Position numbers and translations under genes: made by a program. A stretch of DNA of 64,000 nucleotides from DYRB01 sp963845265 (GTDB lineage: Bacteria > Pseudomonadota > Gammaproteobacteria > Chromatiales > Chromatiaceae): positions 310,001 to 374,000 of the forward strand of contig CAWJRN010000018.1 of the NCBI GenBank assembly GCA_963845265.1, in the 5' to 3' direction. A model generated the notes under the pieces. It searched no databases. It had not been told where the DNA came from and worked only from the letters and a program-made list of their open reading frames with translations. Positions 16,324 to 24,924 of this stretch are shown here, piece after piece; position 1 is the first letter of the stretch; every line of letters begins with the position of its first letter.

Positions 16324-17730
16324 TTACAGGCTGTAGTACATATCGAACTCGACCGGATGGGTGGTCATGCGCAACCGTGTGACTTCGTCCATCTTGAGCT
16401 TGATGAAGCCGTCGATGAGGTCGTCGGTGAAGACGCCGCCGGCGGTGAGGAAGTCACGGTCCTTGTCGAGGGCGTCGAGCGCCATGTCCAGAGAGTAACA
16501 AACCGTCGGGATGGCCTTGGCCTCCTCGGGCTCCAGGTCGTAGAGGTCCTTATCCATGGCGTCGCCGGGGTGGATCTTGTTCTGGATGCCGTCCAGACCG
16601 GCCATCATCATGGCGGAGAAGGCCAGATAGGGATTGGCCATGGGGTCCGGGAAGCGGACCTCGATGCGACGACCCTTGGGGCTCGGCGTGTGCGGGATGC
16701 GGATGGATGCGGAGCGGTTGTTGGCCGAGTAGGCCAGCATGACCGGGGCCTCGAAGCCCGGCACCAGGCGCTTGTAGGAGTTGGTGCTGGGGTTGGTGAG
16801 TGCGTTCAGGGCCCGGGCATGCTTGATGATGCCGCCGATGTAGTAGAGGGCGGTCTCGGAGAGCCCGGCATACTTGTCGCCCGCGAACAGGTTCACACCA
16901 TCCTTCGCCAGGGACTGGTGGACGTGCATGCCGCTGCCGTTGTCGCCGACCAGGGGCTTGGGCATGAAGGTCGCGGTCTTGCCATAGGCGTGGGCGACGT
17001 TCCAGACGCAGTACTTCAGGTTCTGGGTCTGGTCGGCTCGCTTCACCAGGGTGTCGAACTTGGTCCCGATCTCGCATTGACCGGCGGTGGCGACCTCATG
17101 GTGGTGGACCTCGACGGAGACGCCCATCTCTTCCATGGCCAGGCACATGGCGGCACGAAGGTCGTTCAGGGAGTCCACCGGGGGAACCGGGAAGTAGCCG
17201 CCCTTAACCGTGGGGCGGTGACCGATGTTGCCGTCTTCGTAGACGCGTTCGGAGTTCCAGCCGGCCTCTTCGGAGTCGACCTTATAGAAAGAACCGCTGA
17301 TGCTGCTGCCCCAGCGGACGTCGTCGAGGACGAAGAACTCTGGCTCGGGGCCGAAGTATGCGGTGTCGGCGATACCCGTGGATTTGAGGTAGGCCTCGGC
17401 GCGCTTGGCGACGGAGCGGGGATCACGCTCGTAGCCCTGCATGGTGGCGGGCTCGAGGATGTCGCAACGGATGAGCATGGTGTTCTCATCGGAGAAGGGG
17501 TCCATCATCGCCGTATCGGCCTCGGGCATCAGGACCATGTCGGATGCCTCGATACCCTTCCACCCGGAAATGGATGAACCGTCGAACATCTTGCCGTCGC
17601 GGAAAAATTCCTCGTCGATCAGGGACGCAGGCAGGGAGACGTGCTGCTCCTTACCGCGGGTATCGGTGAAGCGAAGATCCACGAACTTCACTTCCTTCTC
17701 TTTCAGCATTTTCAGAACGTTGGCACTCAT
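16324..17730 (-). CDS. glnA: Glutamine synthetase type I
   Basis: A 468-residue GSI-beta enzyme that makes glutamine from glutamate, ammonia and ATP. Visible signatures are VDLRFTDTRGKEQH near the N-terminus, FDGSSISGWKGIEASDM, the ATP-binding KPLVGDNGSGMHVHQSL, and NPSTNSYKRLVPGFEAPV. The adenylylation loop KDLYDLEPEEAK contains the regulatory Tyr near residue 397. Length and motifs are complete. Position next to ntrBC is the classical arrangement; expression is probably NtrC-controlled, though I found no clean sigma-54 promoter upstream. Confidence 0.98.
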   Translation of the reverse strand: MSANVLKMLKEKEVKFVDLRFTDTRGKEQHVSLPASLIDEEFFRDGKMFDGSSISGWKGIEASDMVLMPEADTAMMDPFSDENTMLIRCDILEPATMQGYERDPRSVAKRAEAYLKSTGIADTAYFGPEPEFFVLDDVRWGSSISGSFYKVDSEEAGWNSERVYEDGNIGHRPTVKGGYFPVPPVDSLNDLRAAMCLAMEEMGVSVEVHHHEVATAGQCEIGTKFDTLVKRADQTQNLKYCVWNVAHAYGKTATFMPKPLVGDNGSGMHVHQSLAKDGVNLFAGDKYAGLSETALYYIGGIIKHARALNALTNPSTNSYKRLVPGFEAPVMLAYSANNRSASIRIPHTPSPKGRRIEVRFPDPMANPYLAFSAMMMAGLDGIQNKIHPGDAMDKDLYDLEPEEAKAIPTVCYSLDMALDALDKDRDFLTAGGVFTDDLIDGFIKLKMDEVTRLRMTTHPVEFDMYYSL

Positions 17731-18070
17731 TCACGGATCTCCGGGATTGACGATGGAACGATGACGGAAGTCAGATTGAAACTGGGTGTCCGGCTAGCGC
17801 CTTTGCATCGGCGTGCCTGCACATGGATGGTTAGCAAATAACATACCAGGTCGTGGGTTCGTCGAGGAAACACCGGGGGCTCTTCGCGGCGAACGGGGTA
17901 TTCTAGCGCTATGCATGGCGGACTTATGGGGCCGCGGGACGAAACGCCGGCGAATGCTCGGCTCAGAGGCGATTCGATCCACACTCCAAGGGGTGAGACG
18001 TGAGCAAGGGCAATCTAGGCCGCGCAGGATCGGTGCAGACGCCGATCCCCGCGCACCGCAATGGTGCGCT
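17731..18070. other. Intergenic region between the CDF transporter and glnA
   Basis: This 340-bp stretch should contain the glnA promoter. The minus strand has GGCACG-CCGA-TGCA (17804-17818), resembling a sigma-54 -24/-12 element but one base too short between GG and GC. TGCACATGGATGGT (17819-17832) is at best a weak NtrC half-site. No gene is supported. Confidence 0.4.
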
Positions 18071-19216
18071 CTAGCCAAAAAAGATTGACACGTGGTTGAA
18101 CACGGTGTCCGGCTCGACCGCGGCTTGGAGTCGGTTGCGCAGATCCCGGGCGCGGACGGCCTCACCGACGCAGGTGTCCAGGGGCAAGTAGACATCCACG
18201 TCGATCCGACCACTGAGATAGTGCAGGGTCGTCTGCTGGCGCAGCGTGGCCTCTGGGATACCGTCCCAGAGTCGGCTGAGGCGGACCATGGCCTCGGCGC
18301 GCAGGGGCAGGGCCCCACAGGGCGCCGCCTCGTCGTCCTCGGGATCGATGTGGACGGTGACGTCGGATACCTCGTCGATCTCGTCCTTGAGTCGACGTTC
18401 GACGAGGACGCTGATCATGTGGCCCTCTGACACGCTCACCCTGGGGTCCACCAGGATATGGACATCAGCAGAGGCATAGCCGCCAAGGCGACGGGTGCGC
18501 AACATGTGGACGTCACGCACCCCGCCCACGGACAGAATGGTCTGCCGCACCAGGCGCAGCCGTTCATCGTCGAGGCCCGTATCGACCAGCTCCTGAATCG
18601 CCTCCCACGCGAGCTCCCAGGCAATGTGAGCAATCATTACCGCCACCAGAACGGCGGCGATGGCATCCAGATAGGGCAGGCCGGCCATGGTCCCGGCGAT
18701 GCCGACCAGCACGACGACCGAGGAGATGGCATCGCTCCGATGGTGCCAGGCGTTGGCGCGCAACATCTGGGACTGGACGCGACGGGCATAGGCCAAGGTA
18801 TACCAATAGAGCCACTCCTTGATCAGGATAGATGCCAGCGCTGCATAAAGCGTCATGGGAGAAGGGTGCAACAGCTCCTCGGGAGAGAAGAGCCGATCAA
18901 CTGCGTCCCAACCGACACCGATGGCGACCAGTGCCAGCAGCGCACCCAAGACTAGAGTGGCGACGGTTTCGTAGCGCCCGTGTCCATAGGGGTGTTCATT
19001 GTCGGGATCTTGAGCGGCATGTTTGCCGGCAAACCACACCAGGATGTCGGAGAGCAGATCGGAAAACGAATGGATACCGTCCGCCACAAGGGCCTGAGAC
19101 TGACCAATAATGCCCGCAGCGACCTTGATCACCGAGAGGGCTAGATTGGCAACGGCACCAACCACCGCGGTACGGGTGATGGCGTCGGTGCGGGAATCGG
19201 GGTGGACCTGGGCCAT
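18071..19216 (-). CDS. Cation diffusion facilitator (CDF) family metal efflux transporter
   Basis: A 381-residue protein of the FieF/MamM-like type. Six transmembrane helices cover about residues 15-210. The first metal site appears as HSFSDLLSDI in helix 2 and HHRSDAISS in helix 5, and HPYGHGRYE is the conserved cytoplasmic His-rich turn. The cytoplasmic ferredoxin-like domain contains HMLRTRRLGGYASADVHILVD. A C-terminal extension of about 80 residues (from AAPCGALPLRAEAM) goes beyond the usual family length of about 300 and resembles a second dimerisation-type domain. It probably exports Fe(II), Zn or Mn by proton antiport; the metal cannot be assigned. Confidence 0.9.
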   Translation of the reverse strand: MAQVHPDSRTDAITRTAVVGAVANLALSVIKVAAGIIGQSQALVADGIHSFSDLLSDILVWFAGKHAAQDPDNEHPYGHGRYETVATLVLGALLALVAIGVGWDAVDRLFSPEELLHPSPMTLYAALASILIKEWLYWYTLAYARRVQSQMLRANAWHHRSDAISSVVVLVGIAGTMAGLPYLDAIAAVLVAVMIAHIAWELAWEAIQELVDTGLDDERLRLVRQTILSVGGVRDVHMLRTRRLGGYASADVHILVDPRVSVSEGHMISVLVERRLKDEIDEVSDVTVHIDPEDDEAAPCGALPLRAEAMVRLSRLWDGIPEATLRQQTTLHYLSGRIDVDVYLPLDTCVGEAVRARDLRNRLQAAVEPDTVFNHVSIFFG

Positions 19217-19932
19217 GTGCGTGCGGATACCTTGGGCTATGTCTCGTTAGGTGTTGGGGTCAGCCAACTGGTGGAAGTTACAAGGTGACAGTCTTGGTAA
19301 TTAGCCGGGACTCGACTGGCCCTCTACAACCCGTGGGAGCGGCGCCCTCGGCGCGACAAAGGGCCCGCGGGCACTGCGCTTGTATGCCGCGCTGGGTGGC
19401 GAGCCGCAGCGTCATGGCAAGGACGCTCCGTCGCCCCGACGGCACCCAGGGATGGGGTGAATACTGGGGATCCAGAAGCGGTACTTAGTATGGTGCCGCC
19501 CCCACGGATCGCTGAGCTACGATGGCAGTCACCACGACATGCAGGCAAAACCACTCCGTAGTTGGGTCGGCGACAGCCCTGAGCGGATCCAAGGTCGGCC
19601 CGAGAGCCATTATCCTAGAAAATGACGCGGAGCTTGTGCGCAATTGCACCCTGAGCGAATCCGCCGGGCAGGGGCGACCACCTTCTGGATATAATCGTCG
19701 GTTATCAGGATAGGCGGCGTTGATCGGGCCACATGCGATGGATTCGCCCCACGCGGCAACACGCGCCTTGCGCAATACGGGACGGGCGAAGGCGTAGGCA
19801 CTGAGCCAGGTTCCGAAGTCGGTCGCCTTACCGGATCACTACCTCCCGCAGTGAGGTGGCTGCCGACGCAAGAATTACCGAGCGGGGGCCAGCTCCCTGC
19901 CGTTGCCCACCCCACCCTCAGGAGGACTGACG
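19217..19932. other. Long intergenic region upstream of glyQ
   Basis: I find no gene in these 716 bp; short open frames here have unlikely composition. The region contains one copy of a REP-like palindrome (19333-19357) and the promoter area of glyQS. A ribosome-binding site, AGGAGG, lies at 19920-19925 just before the glyQ start. Confidence 0.45.
19333..19357 (+). repeat. REP-like palindromic repeat, copy 1
   Basis: The unit begins GTGGGAGC, contains a GGCGCC-CTC-GGCGCG palindrome and ends in GAC. A second copy, matching 21 of 25 positions, lies on the minus strand at 60008-60032. This resembles the GTGGGAGCGN-type REP elements scattered in gammaproteobacterial intergenic DNA. Confidence 0.55.
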
Positions 19933-20844
19933 TTGGCGAGCGAGGAACCTGATGTTTCGACGTTTCAAGGGCTGATCTTTGCCCTGGAGCGCTACTGGGC
20001 GGACCAGGGCTGCGTAATCCTGCAGCCCCTCGATATGGAGGTTGGTGCAGGCACTTTCCACCCGGCCACATTCCTCCGCTCCATTGGCCCCGAGCCTTGG
20101 CGCGCCGCCTATGTCCAGCCGTCACGCCGGCCGACGGACGGGCGTTATGGTGAGAACCCCAACCGCCTCCAGCACTACTACCAATACCAGGTCGTGCTCA
20201 AGCCATCGCCCGAGGACATACAAGAGCTCTATTTGAGCTCCCTGAAGGCATTGGGCGTGGATCCGCTGGTGCACGATATCCGCTTCGTCGAGGACAACTG
20301 GGAGTCTCCCACACTCGGCGCCTGGGGGCTGGGCTGGGAGGTCTGGCTCAACGGCATGGAGGTCACCCAGTTCACCTACTTCCAGCAAGTGGGGGGCCTG
20401 GATTGCCGCCCGGTCACCGGTGAGATCACCTACGGACTAGAGCGCATTGCCATGTACCTGCAAGGGGTCGAAAGCGTCTACGACCTGACCTGGGCACGAT
20501 CACCGACCGGGAACGTGACCTATGGCGATGTGTACCACCAGAATGAGGTCGAGCAGTCTGCCTACAACTTCGAACACGCCAATGTCGCGGCCCTATTCTC
20601 CCAGTTCGATACCTGCGAGGCCGCGAGCCAGAGCCTGATCGAGCAGGGTTTGCCCCTTCCGGCATACGAGCAGGTCCTGAAGGCGTCCCACACCTTCAAC
20701 CTGCTGGATGCCCGCAGCGCCATCTCCGTCACCGAGCGGCAACGCTTTATTCTGCGGGTGCGGTCCCTGGCTCGGGCGGTCGCCCACGCCTATTACGACA
20801 GCCGCGCGGCGCTGGATTTTCCAATGTTACAGAAGGGGGCCTAA
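19933..20844 (+). CDS. glyQ: Glycyl-tRNA synthetase alpha subunit
   Basis: A 303-residue class II synthetase catalytic subunit. It contains TFQGLIFALERYWADQGC, the QPLDMEVGAGTFHPATFLR segment, AYVQPSRRPTDGRYGENPNR, and motif 3 GEITYGLERIAMYLQG. The start is a TTG at 19933 with AGGAGG seven bases upstream, giving MASEEPDVSTFQG; the more upstream in-frame ATG lacks a ribosome-binding site. The gene is immediately followed by glyS; the enzyme is an alpha2beta2 tetramer charging tRNA-Gly. Confidence 0.97.
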   Translation: MASEEPDVSTFQGLIFALERYWADQGCVILQPLDMEVGAGTFHPATFLRSIGPEPWRAAYVQPSRRPTDGRYGENPNRLQHYYQYQVVLKPSPEDIQELYLSSLKALGVDPLVHDIRFVEDNWESPTLGAWGLGWEVWLNGMEVTQFTYFQQVGGLDCRPVTGEITYGLERIAMYLQGVESVYDLTWARSPTGNVTYGDVYHQNEVEQSAYNFEHANVAALFSQFDTCEAASQSLIEQGLPLPAYEQVLKASHTFNLLDARSAISVTERQRFILRVRSLARAVAHAYYDSRAALDFPMLQKGA

Positions 20845-22920
20845 GTGGAAAACCGCAAAGACCTTCTTGTTGAGATCGGCACCGAAGAGCTGCCACCTAC
20901 CGCGTTGCTGCGCCTATCTGGCGCCTTTCGGTCCGGCTGCGAACGGCTGTTCGGCGACAACGCCCTGACCTTCGAGGCCATTGAGCCCTTCGCCGCCCCA
21001 AGACGGCTCGCACTGTTGGTGCGGAGCCTCAGCGAGCGGCAGCCAGACCAAGAGGTGGTGCGACGCGGGCCCGCCCTGCAAGCGGCCTTCGGCGCCGATG
21101 GCCAGCCCACCAAGGCTGCGCAGGGGTTTGCCCGCTCCTGTGGCGTCGATGTGTCGGAATTAGAGCAGCAAACCACTGACCAGGGGACTTGGCTGGTCTT
21201 TCGTCGCACCCAGGCCGGACGCAGCGCAGCTGAGCTTCTGCCGGGCCTGGTGGAACAGGCCCTCGGCGCTCTTCCCATCCCCAAGCGTATGCGTTGGGGG
21301 GCGGGGGAAGAGCAATTCGTCCGTCCGGTGCACTGGGTCTGCCTCATGCTCGGGGACCAGGTAGTGCCCGGGCGGGTCCTGGGTATCGCCACTGGCAACA
21401 GTACCCGCGGCCACCGCTTCCATGCTCCCGGCCGCCTGATCGTGGACAAAGCGGCAGACTATGCCGAGTTACTGCGTGTTCAGGGAAAGGTTGAGCCGGA
21501 TTTTGCTCGCCGCCGCGACACCATCCGCCGACAAGTTGAGGCCCTGGCCTCAGGACTGTCCTGCCGGGCGCGCATCGACGATGCCCTGTTGGACGAGGTC
21601 ACCGCCCTGTGCGAATGGCCGGTGGCCCTGACCGGCAGTTTCTCAGAGGCCTTCCTCGACGTGCCTCCCGAGGCGCTGATCGAGACCATGCAGAGCAACC
21701 AGAAGTATTTCCCCCTGTTCCACTCGGACGGGCGGCTCTACCCAGGCTTTATCGCGGTCAGCAACATCGAGTCGCGCGACCCCGACCAAGTGCGCCAGGG
21801 CAATGAGCGCGTCATTCGGCCGCGGTTTTCCGATGCAGCCTTCTTCTGGAAGCAGGATCTCAAGCAGCCACTGGATGCGCTGGTGCCCCGACTCGAGACC
21901 GTAGTGTTTCAGGAGCGCCTCGGCACCCTGGGAGAGAAGTCGCGGAGGGTCTCTCAGGGCGCCGGTGGCATCGCCCGGTCCTTGGGGCTGGACCCCGCGC
22001 TGGCCGAGCGCTCTGCCTTGCTGGCCAAGTGCGACCTGATGACCCATATGATCTTCGAGTTCCCAGGCCTCCAGGGGATCATGGGACGGTACTACGCGGA
22101 GCGGTCCGGCGAGGACCGGTGTGTGGCCTCAGCCATGGAGGAACAGTATCTCCCGAAGTTCGCAGGGGATCGGCTGCCACAGAGCGATTGCGGCCGGGTC
22201 CTGGCCCTGGCGGACAAACTGGACACCCTGGTGGGGATCTTCGCCATCGGCCAGAAGCCTACAGGCGTGAAAGACCCCTACGCCCTGCGCCGCGCGGCTC
22301 TGGGTATGTTGCGCATACTCATCGAGACACCGCTGGAACTGGACCTGAAAGCCCTCTTGGAGAATGCTGCTTCGCAGCTGGCCGCCAAGGTGGACGTCGC
22401 CGGGGCCGCGGAGGCTGTGCTGGAGTACAGCCTGGAGCGACTCAAGGGCTACTACCAGGATCGCGGAATCCCAGGGGATAGCGTCGACGCCGTCCTTGGC
22501 ACAGGCGTCAGCGCACCCAGCGACATTCACCGGCGTATCCACGCCGTCGAGACCTTCCGGCGCCTCCCCGAGGCCTCAGCCCTCGCTGCGGCGAACAAGC
22601 GGATTCGAAACATCCTTCGCAAGAGTGGCGAAGATCTGACCGGGCGCGGCGTTGACGTTAAGCTGCTGATCGATGCCGCGGAGCAGCGTTTGCACCGCTG
22701 CATCAGCGATGCGTCTTTGGCCGTTGCCCCGATGCAGGCACGGCAGGACTACAGCGGCGTGCTCAAGACGCTGGCGGGACTGCGTAGCGACGTGGACGTC
22801 TTCTTCGATGCCGTCATGGTCATGGCAGAAGAACCGAGCCTTCGGCGCAACCGGCTTGTCCTGCTTGCCTCTCTGGAGGCCTTGTTCCTCAGTGTTGCGG
22901 ACATCTCTGTCCTCCAATGA
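20845..22920 (+). CDS. glyS: Glycyl-tRNA synthetase beta subunit
   Basis: A 691-residue subunit carrying tRNA recognition. It begins MENRKDLLVEIGTEELPPTAL with a GTG start directly after the glyQ TAA. Conserved parts include AAPRRLALLVRSL, MQSNQKYFPLF, GFIAVSN, PRFSDAAFFWKQDL, and KDPYALRRAALGMLRILIE near the DALR-type C-terminus. The length matches E. coli GlyS (689). The stop overlaps the next gene by four bases, so this is a five-gene operon (glyQ, glyS, MazG-like, gmhB, plsC). Confidence 0.97.
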   Translation: MENRKDLLVEIGTEELPPTALLRLSGAFRSGCERLFGDNALTFEAIEPFAAPRRLALLVRSLSERQPDQEVVRRGPALQAAFGADGQPTKAAQGFARSCGVDVSELEQQTTDQGTWLVFRRTQAGRSAAELLPGLVEQALGALPIPKRMRWGAGEEQFVRPVHWVCLMLGDQVVPGRVLGIATGNSTRGHRFHAPGRLIVDKAADYAELLRVQGKVEPDFARRRDTIRRQVEALASGLSCRARIDDALLDEVTALCEWPVALTGSFSEAFLDVPPEALIETMQSNQKYFPLFHSDGRLYPGFIAVSNIESRDPDQVRQGNERVIRPRFSDAAFFWKQDLKQPLDALVPRLETVVFQERLGTLGEKSRRVSQGAGGIARSLGLDPALAERSALLAKCDLMTHMIFEFPGLQGIMGRYYAERSGEDRCVASAMEEQYLPKFAGDRLPQSDCGRVLALADKLDTLVGIFAIGQKPTGVKDPYALRRAALGMLRILIETPLELDLKALLENAASQLAAKVDVAGAAEAVLEYSLERLKGYYQDRGIPGDSVDAVLGTGVSAPSDIHRRIHAVETFRRLPEASALAAANKRIRNILRKSGEDLTGRGVDVKLLIDAAEQRLHRCISDASLAVAPMQARQDYSGVLKTLAGLRSDVDVFFDAVMVMAEEPSLRRNRLVLLASLEALFLSVADISVLQ

Positions 22921-23306
22921 GCCGCCAGGGTGTTCAAGCAGGTACCGAGGACTCCTATCGCGCGATGCTGGATTCCGTGCAAGCATTCCACGATAAGCAC
23001 CGATTCCGGGAATTGGGCGGCGAGGATATGACCTATCGCATCGCGCTCATGGCCGAGGAACTGGGGGAGATTTCTGCGTGCGTTACCAAGGGTAAGCCCA
23101 ATGAGGAACTCGCGGAGGAGGTCGCCGATCTACTGATCCTGGTGATCGGCACTGCCATCGCGCAAGGGTTCGACCTCAACCAGGCGTTCTGGCAGAAGAT
23201 GGAGAAGCTCGGACGCCGCGAAGGGCGGGTCGTGAATGGTCGGGTTCGGGTATCCGAGTTCCGCAATATGGGAGCGGAGCGCTCTGGAGCAGACGGGGCG
23301 GTCTGA
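22917..23306 (+). CDS. MazG-like nucleotide pyrophosphohydrolase domain protein
   Basis: A 129-residue all-alpha NTP-PPase fold protein. The metal-binding pattern is EELGEI (about 43-48) followed by NEELAEEVADLLILVIGTAI (about 62-81), giving the EExxE...ExxD arrangement of MazG/dUTPase-like enzymes. The start ATG overlaps the glyS stop (ATGA) and the stop overlaps the gmhB start, so translation is coupled. The length fits single-domain MazG proteins that remove non-canonical or excess NTPs; the substrate is unknown. Confidence 0.75.
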   Translation: MSRQGVQAGTEDSYRAMLDSVQAFHDKHRFRELGGEDMTYRIALMAEELGEISACVTKGKPNEELAEEVADLLILVIGTAIAQGFDLNQAFWQKMEKLGRREGRVVNGRVRVSEFRNMGAERSGADGAV

Positions 23307-23845
23307 TGAAGCTCATCATTCTCGATCGGGACGGGGTGATCAACGAAGACTCCGATAGCTTCGTAAAAGCCTTGGACGAGTGGATTCCTATCCCCGGCAG
23401 CATCGAGGCCATCGCTCGCCTGAGTCAGGCGGGATACATCGTCGCCATCGCGACCAACCAGTCGGGCCTGGCCCGGGGCCTATTGACCCTCGACGACCTT
23501 AACGCGATGCACGGAAGGCTGCACGCACGACTCAGCGAATTGGGCGGGCATGTCGAAGGGATCTTCTTTTGCCCCCACGGGCCCGAGGCACGGTGCGCCT
23601 GTCGCAAGCCCAAACCGGGACTCCTGGCGGCGATTCATGATCGACTCGGCATCGCCCCCGCCGACTCGCTGGTGGTCGGCGACTCGCTGCGCGACCTGGA
23701 GGCGGCTTGGTCTATCGGTTCGGCTGCTGCGCTCGTCGAGACGGGCAAAGGTGCCGCCACCCTGGCCGCACACACCGCGCGTCTAGGCGCTACACCGACC
23801 TACCGGGACCTTGCTGCCCTCGCCGACTCCCTGCTTGCCGCCTAG
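23306..23845 (+). CDS. gmhB: D-glycero-beta-D-manno-heptose-1,7-bisphosphate 7-phosphatase
   Basis: A 179-residue HAD-family phosphatase. The nucleophile motif is ILDRDGVINED (Asp6 and Asp8 area), motif II is ATNQSG, and the zinc-binding loop CPHGPEARCACRKPKPG is diagnostic for GmhB. GDSLRDLEAAW is motif IV. It acts in ADP-heptose synthesis for the LPS inner core. It sits between glyS/mazG-like and plsC, the same neighbourhood as in Pseudomonas. The start overlaps the upstream stop by one base. Confidence 0.93.
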   Translation: MKLIILDRDGVINEDSDSFVKALDEWIPIPGSIEAIARLSQAGYIVAIATNQSGLARGLLTLDDLNAMHGRLHARLSELGGHVEGIFFCPHGPEARCACRKPKPGLLAAIHDRLGIAPADSLVVGDSLRDLEAAWSIGSAAALVETGKGAATLAAHTARLGATPTYRDLAALADSLLAA

Positions 23846-23856
23846 GAGGCCCCGCC

Positions 23857-24573
23857 ATGGTGCTGGTCCGCTCCCTGACCTATCTGGCCGTCATGGCCAT
23901 CTCTGTCGTGCTGTACACCATCCCTATTGCGCTTGGGGGATGGGCCATGCCGACTGCCTGGGTCAGCGCCCTCGGGGCTCAGTGGGCGGGAGTCAATCTG
24001 TGGGCTTTGCGGATCTTGTGTGGTCTGCGCTTCCGGGTCACGGGCAAGGAGCATCTTGGCGGCAGCAACACGATCATCTTCAGTAAACATCAATCCGCCT
24101 GGGAGACCATCGCCTTTCTGGCGCTGTTACCAAGACCCCAAACCTGGGTGGTCAAGCAGGAACTATTGCGAGTGCCGGTATTCGGCTGGAGCCTCGCCCA
24201 GTTCAAACCCATCGCGCTAGACCGTAGCGCGGGCCGCAAGGCCATGCGGCAGTTGATCGAGAAGGGGGGGCGAGCTGTGGACGAGGGCCGGTGGATCATC
24301 ATTTTCCCTGAGGGGACCAGGGTGGCGGCAGGGGAGCGGGGGCGCTATGGGCTTGGAGGTGCCATGCTGGCCGAGCGGGTGGGTCGACCGATCATCCCCG
24401 TCGCACACAACGCGGGTGTCTTTTGGGCGCGCAGAGACGTGCGCAAGCACCCTGGAGTCGTTGACGTTGTCATCGGCCCACCCATCGAGACGAGTGGGCG
24501 TAGGGCGCCTGAGATCAATGCCGCGGTTGAGGCTTGGATCGAGGGGACCACCGCTTCGCTTCCGGGCATCTAG
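23857..24573 (+). CDS. plsC: 1-acyl-sn-glycerol-3-phosphate acyltransferase (PlsC family)
   Basis: A 238-residue membrane-anchored acyltransferase with an N-terminal hydrophobic segment (about 7-28). The catalytic block is SKHQSAWET, where His-x4-Glu replaces the usual His-x4-Asp as in many proteobacterial members. WVVKQELLRVPVFGW and the substrate motif IIFPEGTRVAAGE follow. ATG 23857 has AGGAGG at 23844-23849. It makes phosphatidic acid at the inner membrane. It is the last gene of the glyQS operon. Confidence 0.9.
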   Translation: MVLVRSLTYLAVMAISVVLYTIPIALGGWAMPTAWVSALGAQWAGVNLWALRILCGLRFRVTGKEHLGGSNTIIFSKHQSAWETIAFLALLPRPQTWVVKQELLRVPVFGWSLAQFKPIALDRSAGRKAMRQLIEKGGRAVDEGRWIIIFPEGTRVAAGERGRYGLGGAMLAERVGRPIIPVAHNAGVFWARRDVRKHPGVVDVVIGPPIETSGRRAPEINAAVEAWIEGTTASLPGI

Positions 24574-24924
24574 TTGCCCTCATTTACTCAGATTGCGGGC
24601 TAATTCCGGTACGTTCCCCATGACGAGACTGGGCAAGTATTCGCCTGGGACCGGCCTTGCGCCCGAATTGGAGGCTGAGTAGAGCGCAGCGAAACCCAGC
24701 AATCCACGTTTTATGTGCCTCCAAACGATGGGTTTCGGTGCGCTCTATCCAGCCCGGAGTAGTTGGCCCGTTTGACGACGGGGCATAACCAAGGCCAGGG
24801 CAAGCCGACTCCTAGGGCTACACGGAAAGCCTCGAAGAATTCGGCGGCACAAAGTCACGGCAAAAGCCGATCCAGACCGGCCCCGCGCGACCCGGCTACC
24901 AAGATCCGCACCGCGACGCCTGAC
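24574..24924. other. Intergenic region between plsC and gyrB (convergent)
   Basis: No gene is supported in these 351 bp. It holds one strong long-arm inverted repeat (24680-24747); the remainder shows nothing I recognise. Confidence 0.5.
24680..24747. repeat. Inverted repeat with 19-bp arms
   Basis: The arms TAGAGCGCAGCGAAACCCA (24680-24698) and TGGGTTTCGGTGCGCTCTA (24729-24747) are complementary at 18 of 19 positions around a 30-base loop. The sequence resembles the dispersed GAGCGCAGCGAAACCC hairpins of many gammaproteobacteria. Between convergent genes it could serve as a bidirectional terminator. Confidence 0.7.

Noticed and set aside
17804..17818. Sigma-54-like promoter upstream of glnA (GGCACG-CCGA-TGC on the minus strand)
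   Set aside because: GG and GC are separated by nine bases; sigma-54 promoters need ten, so it is not called as a promoter.
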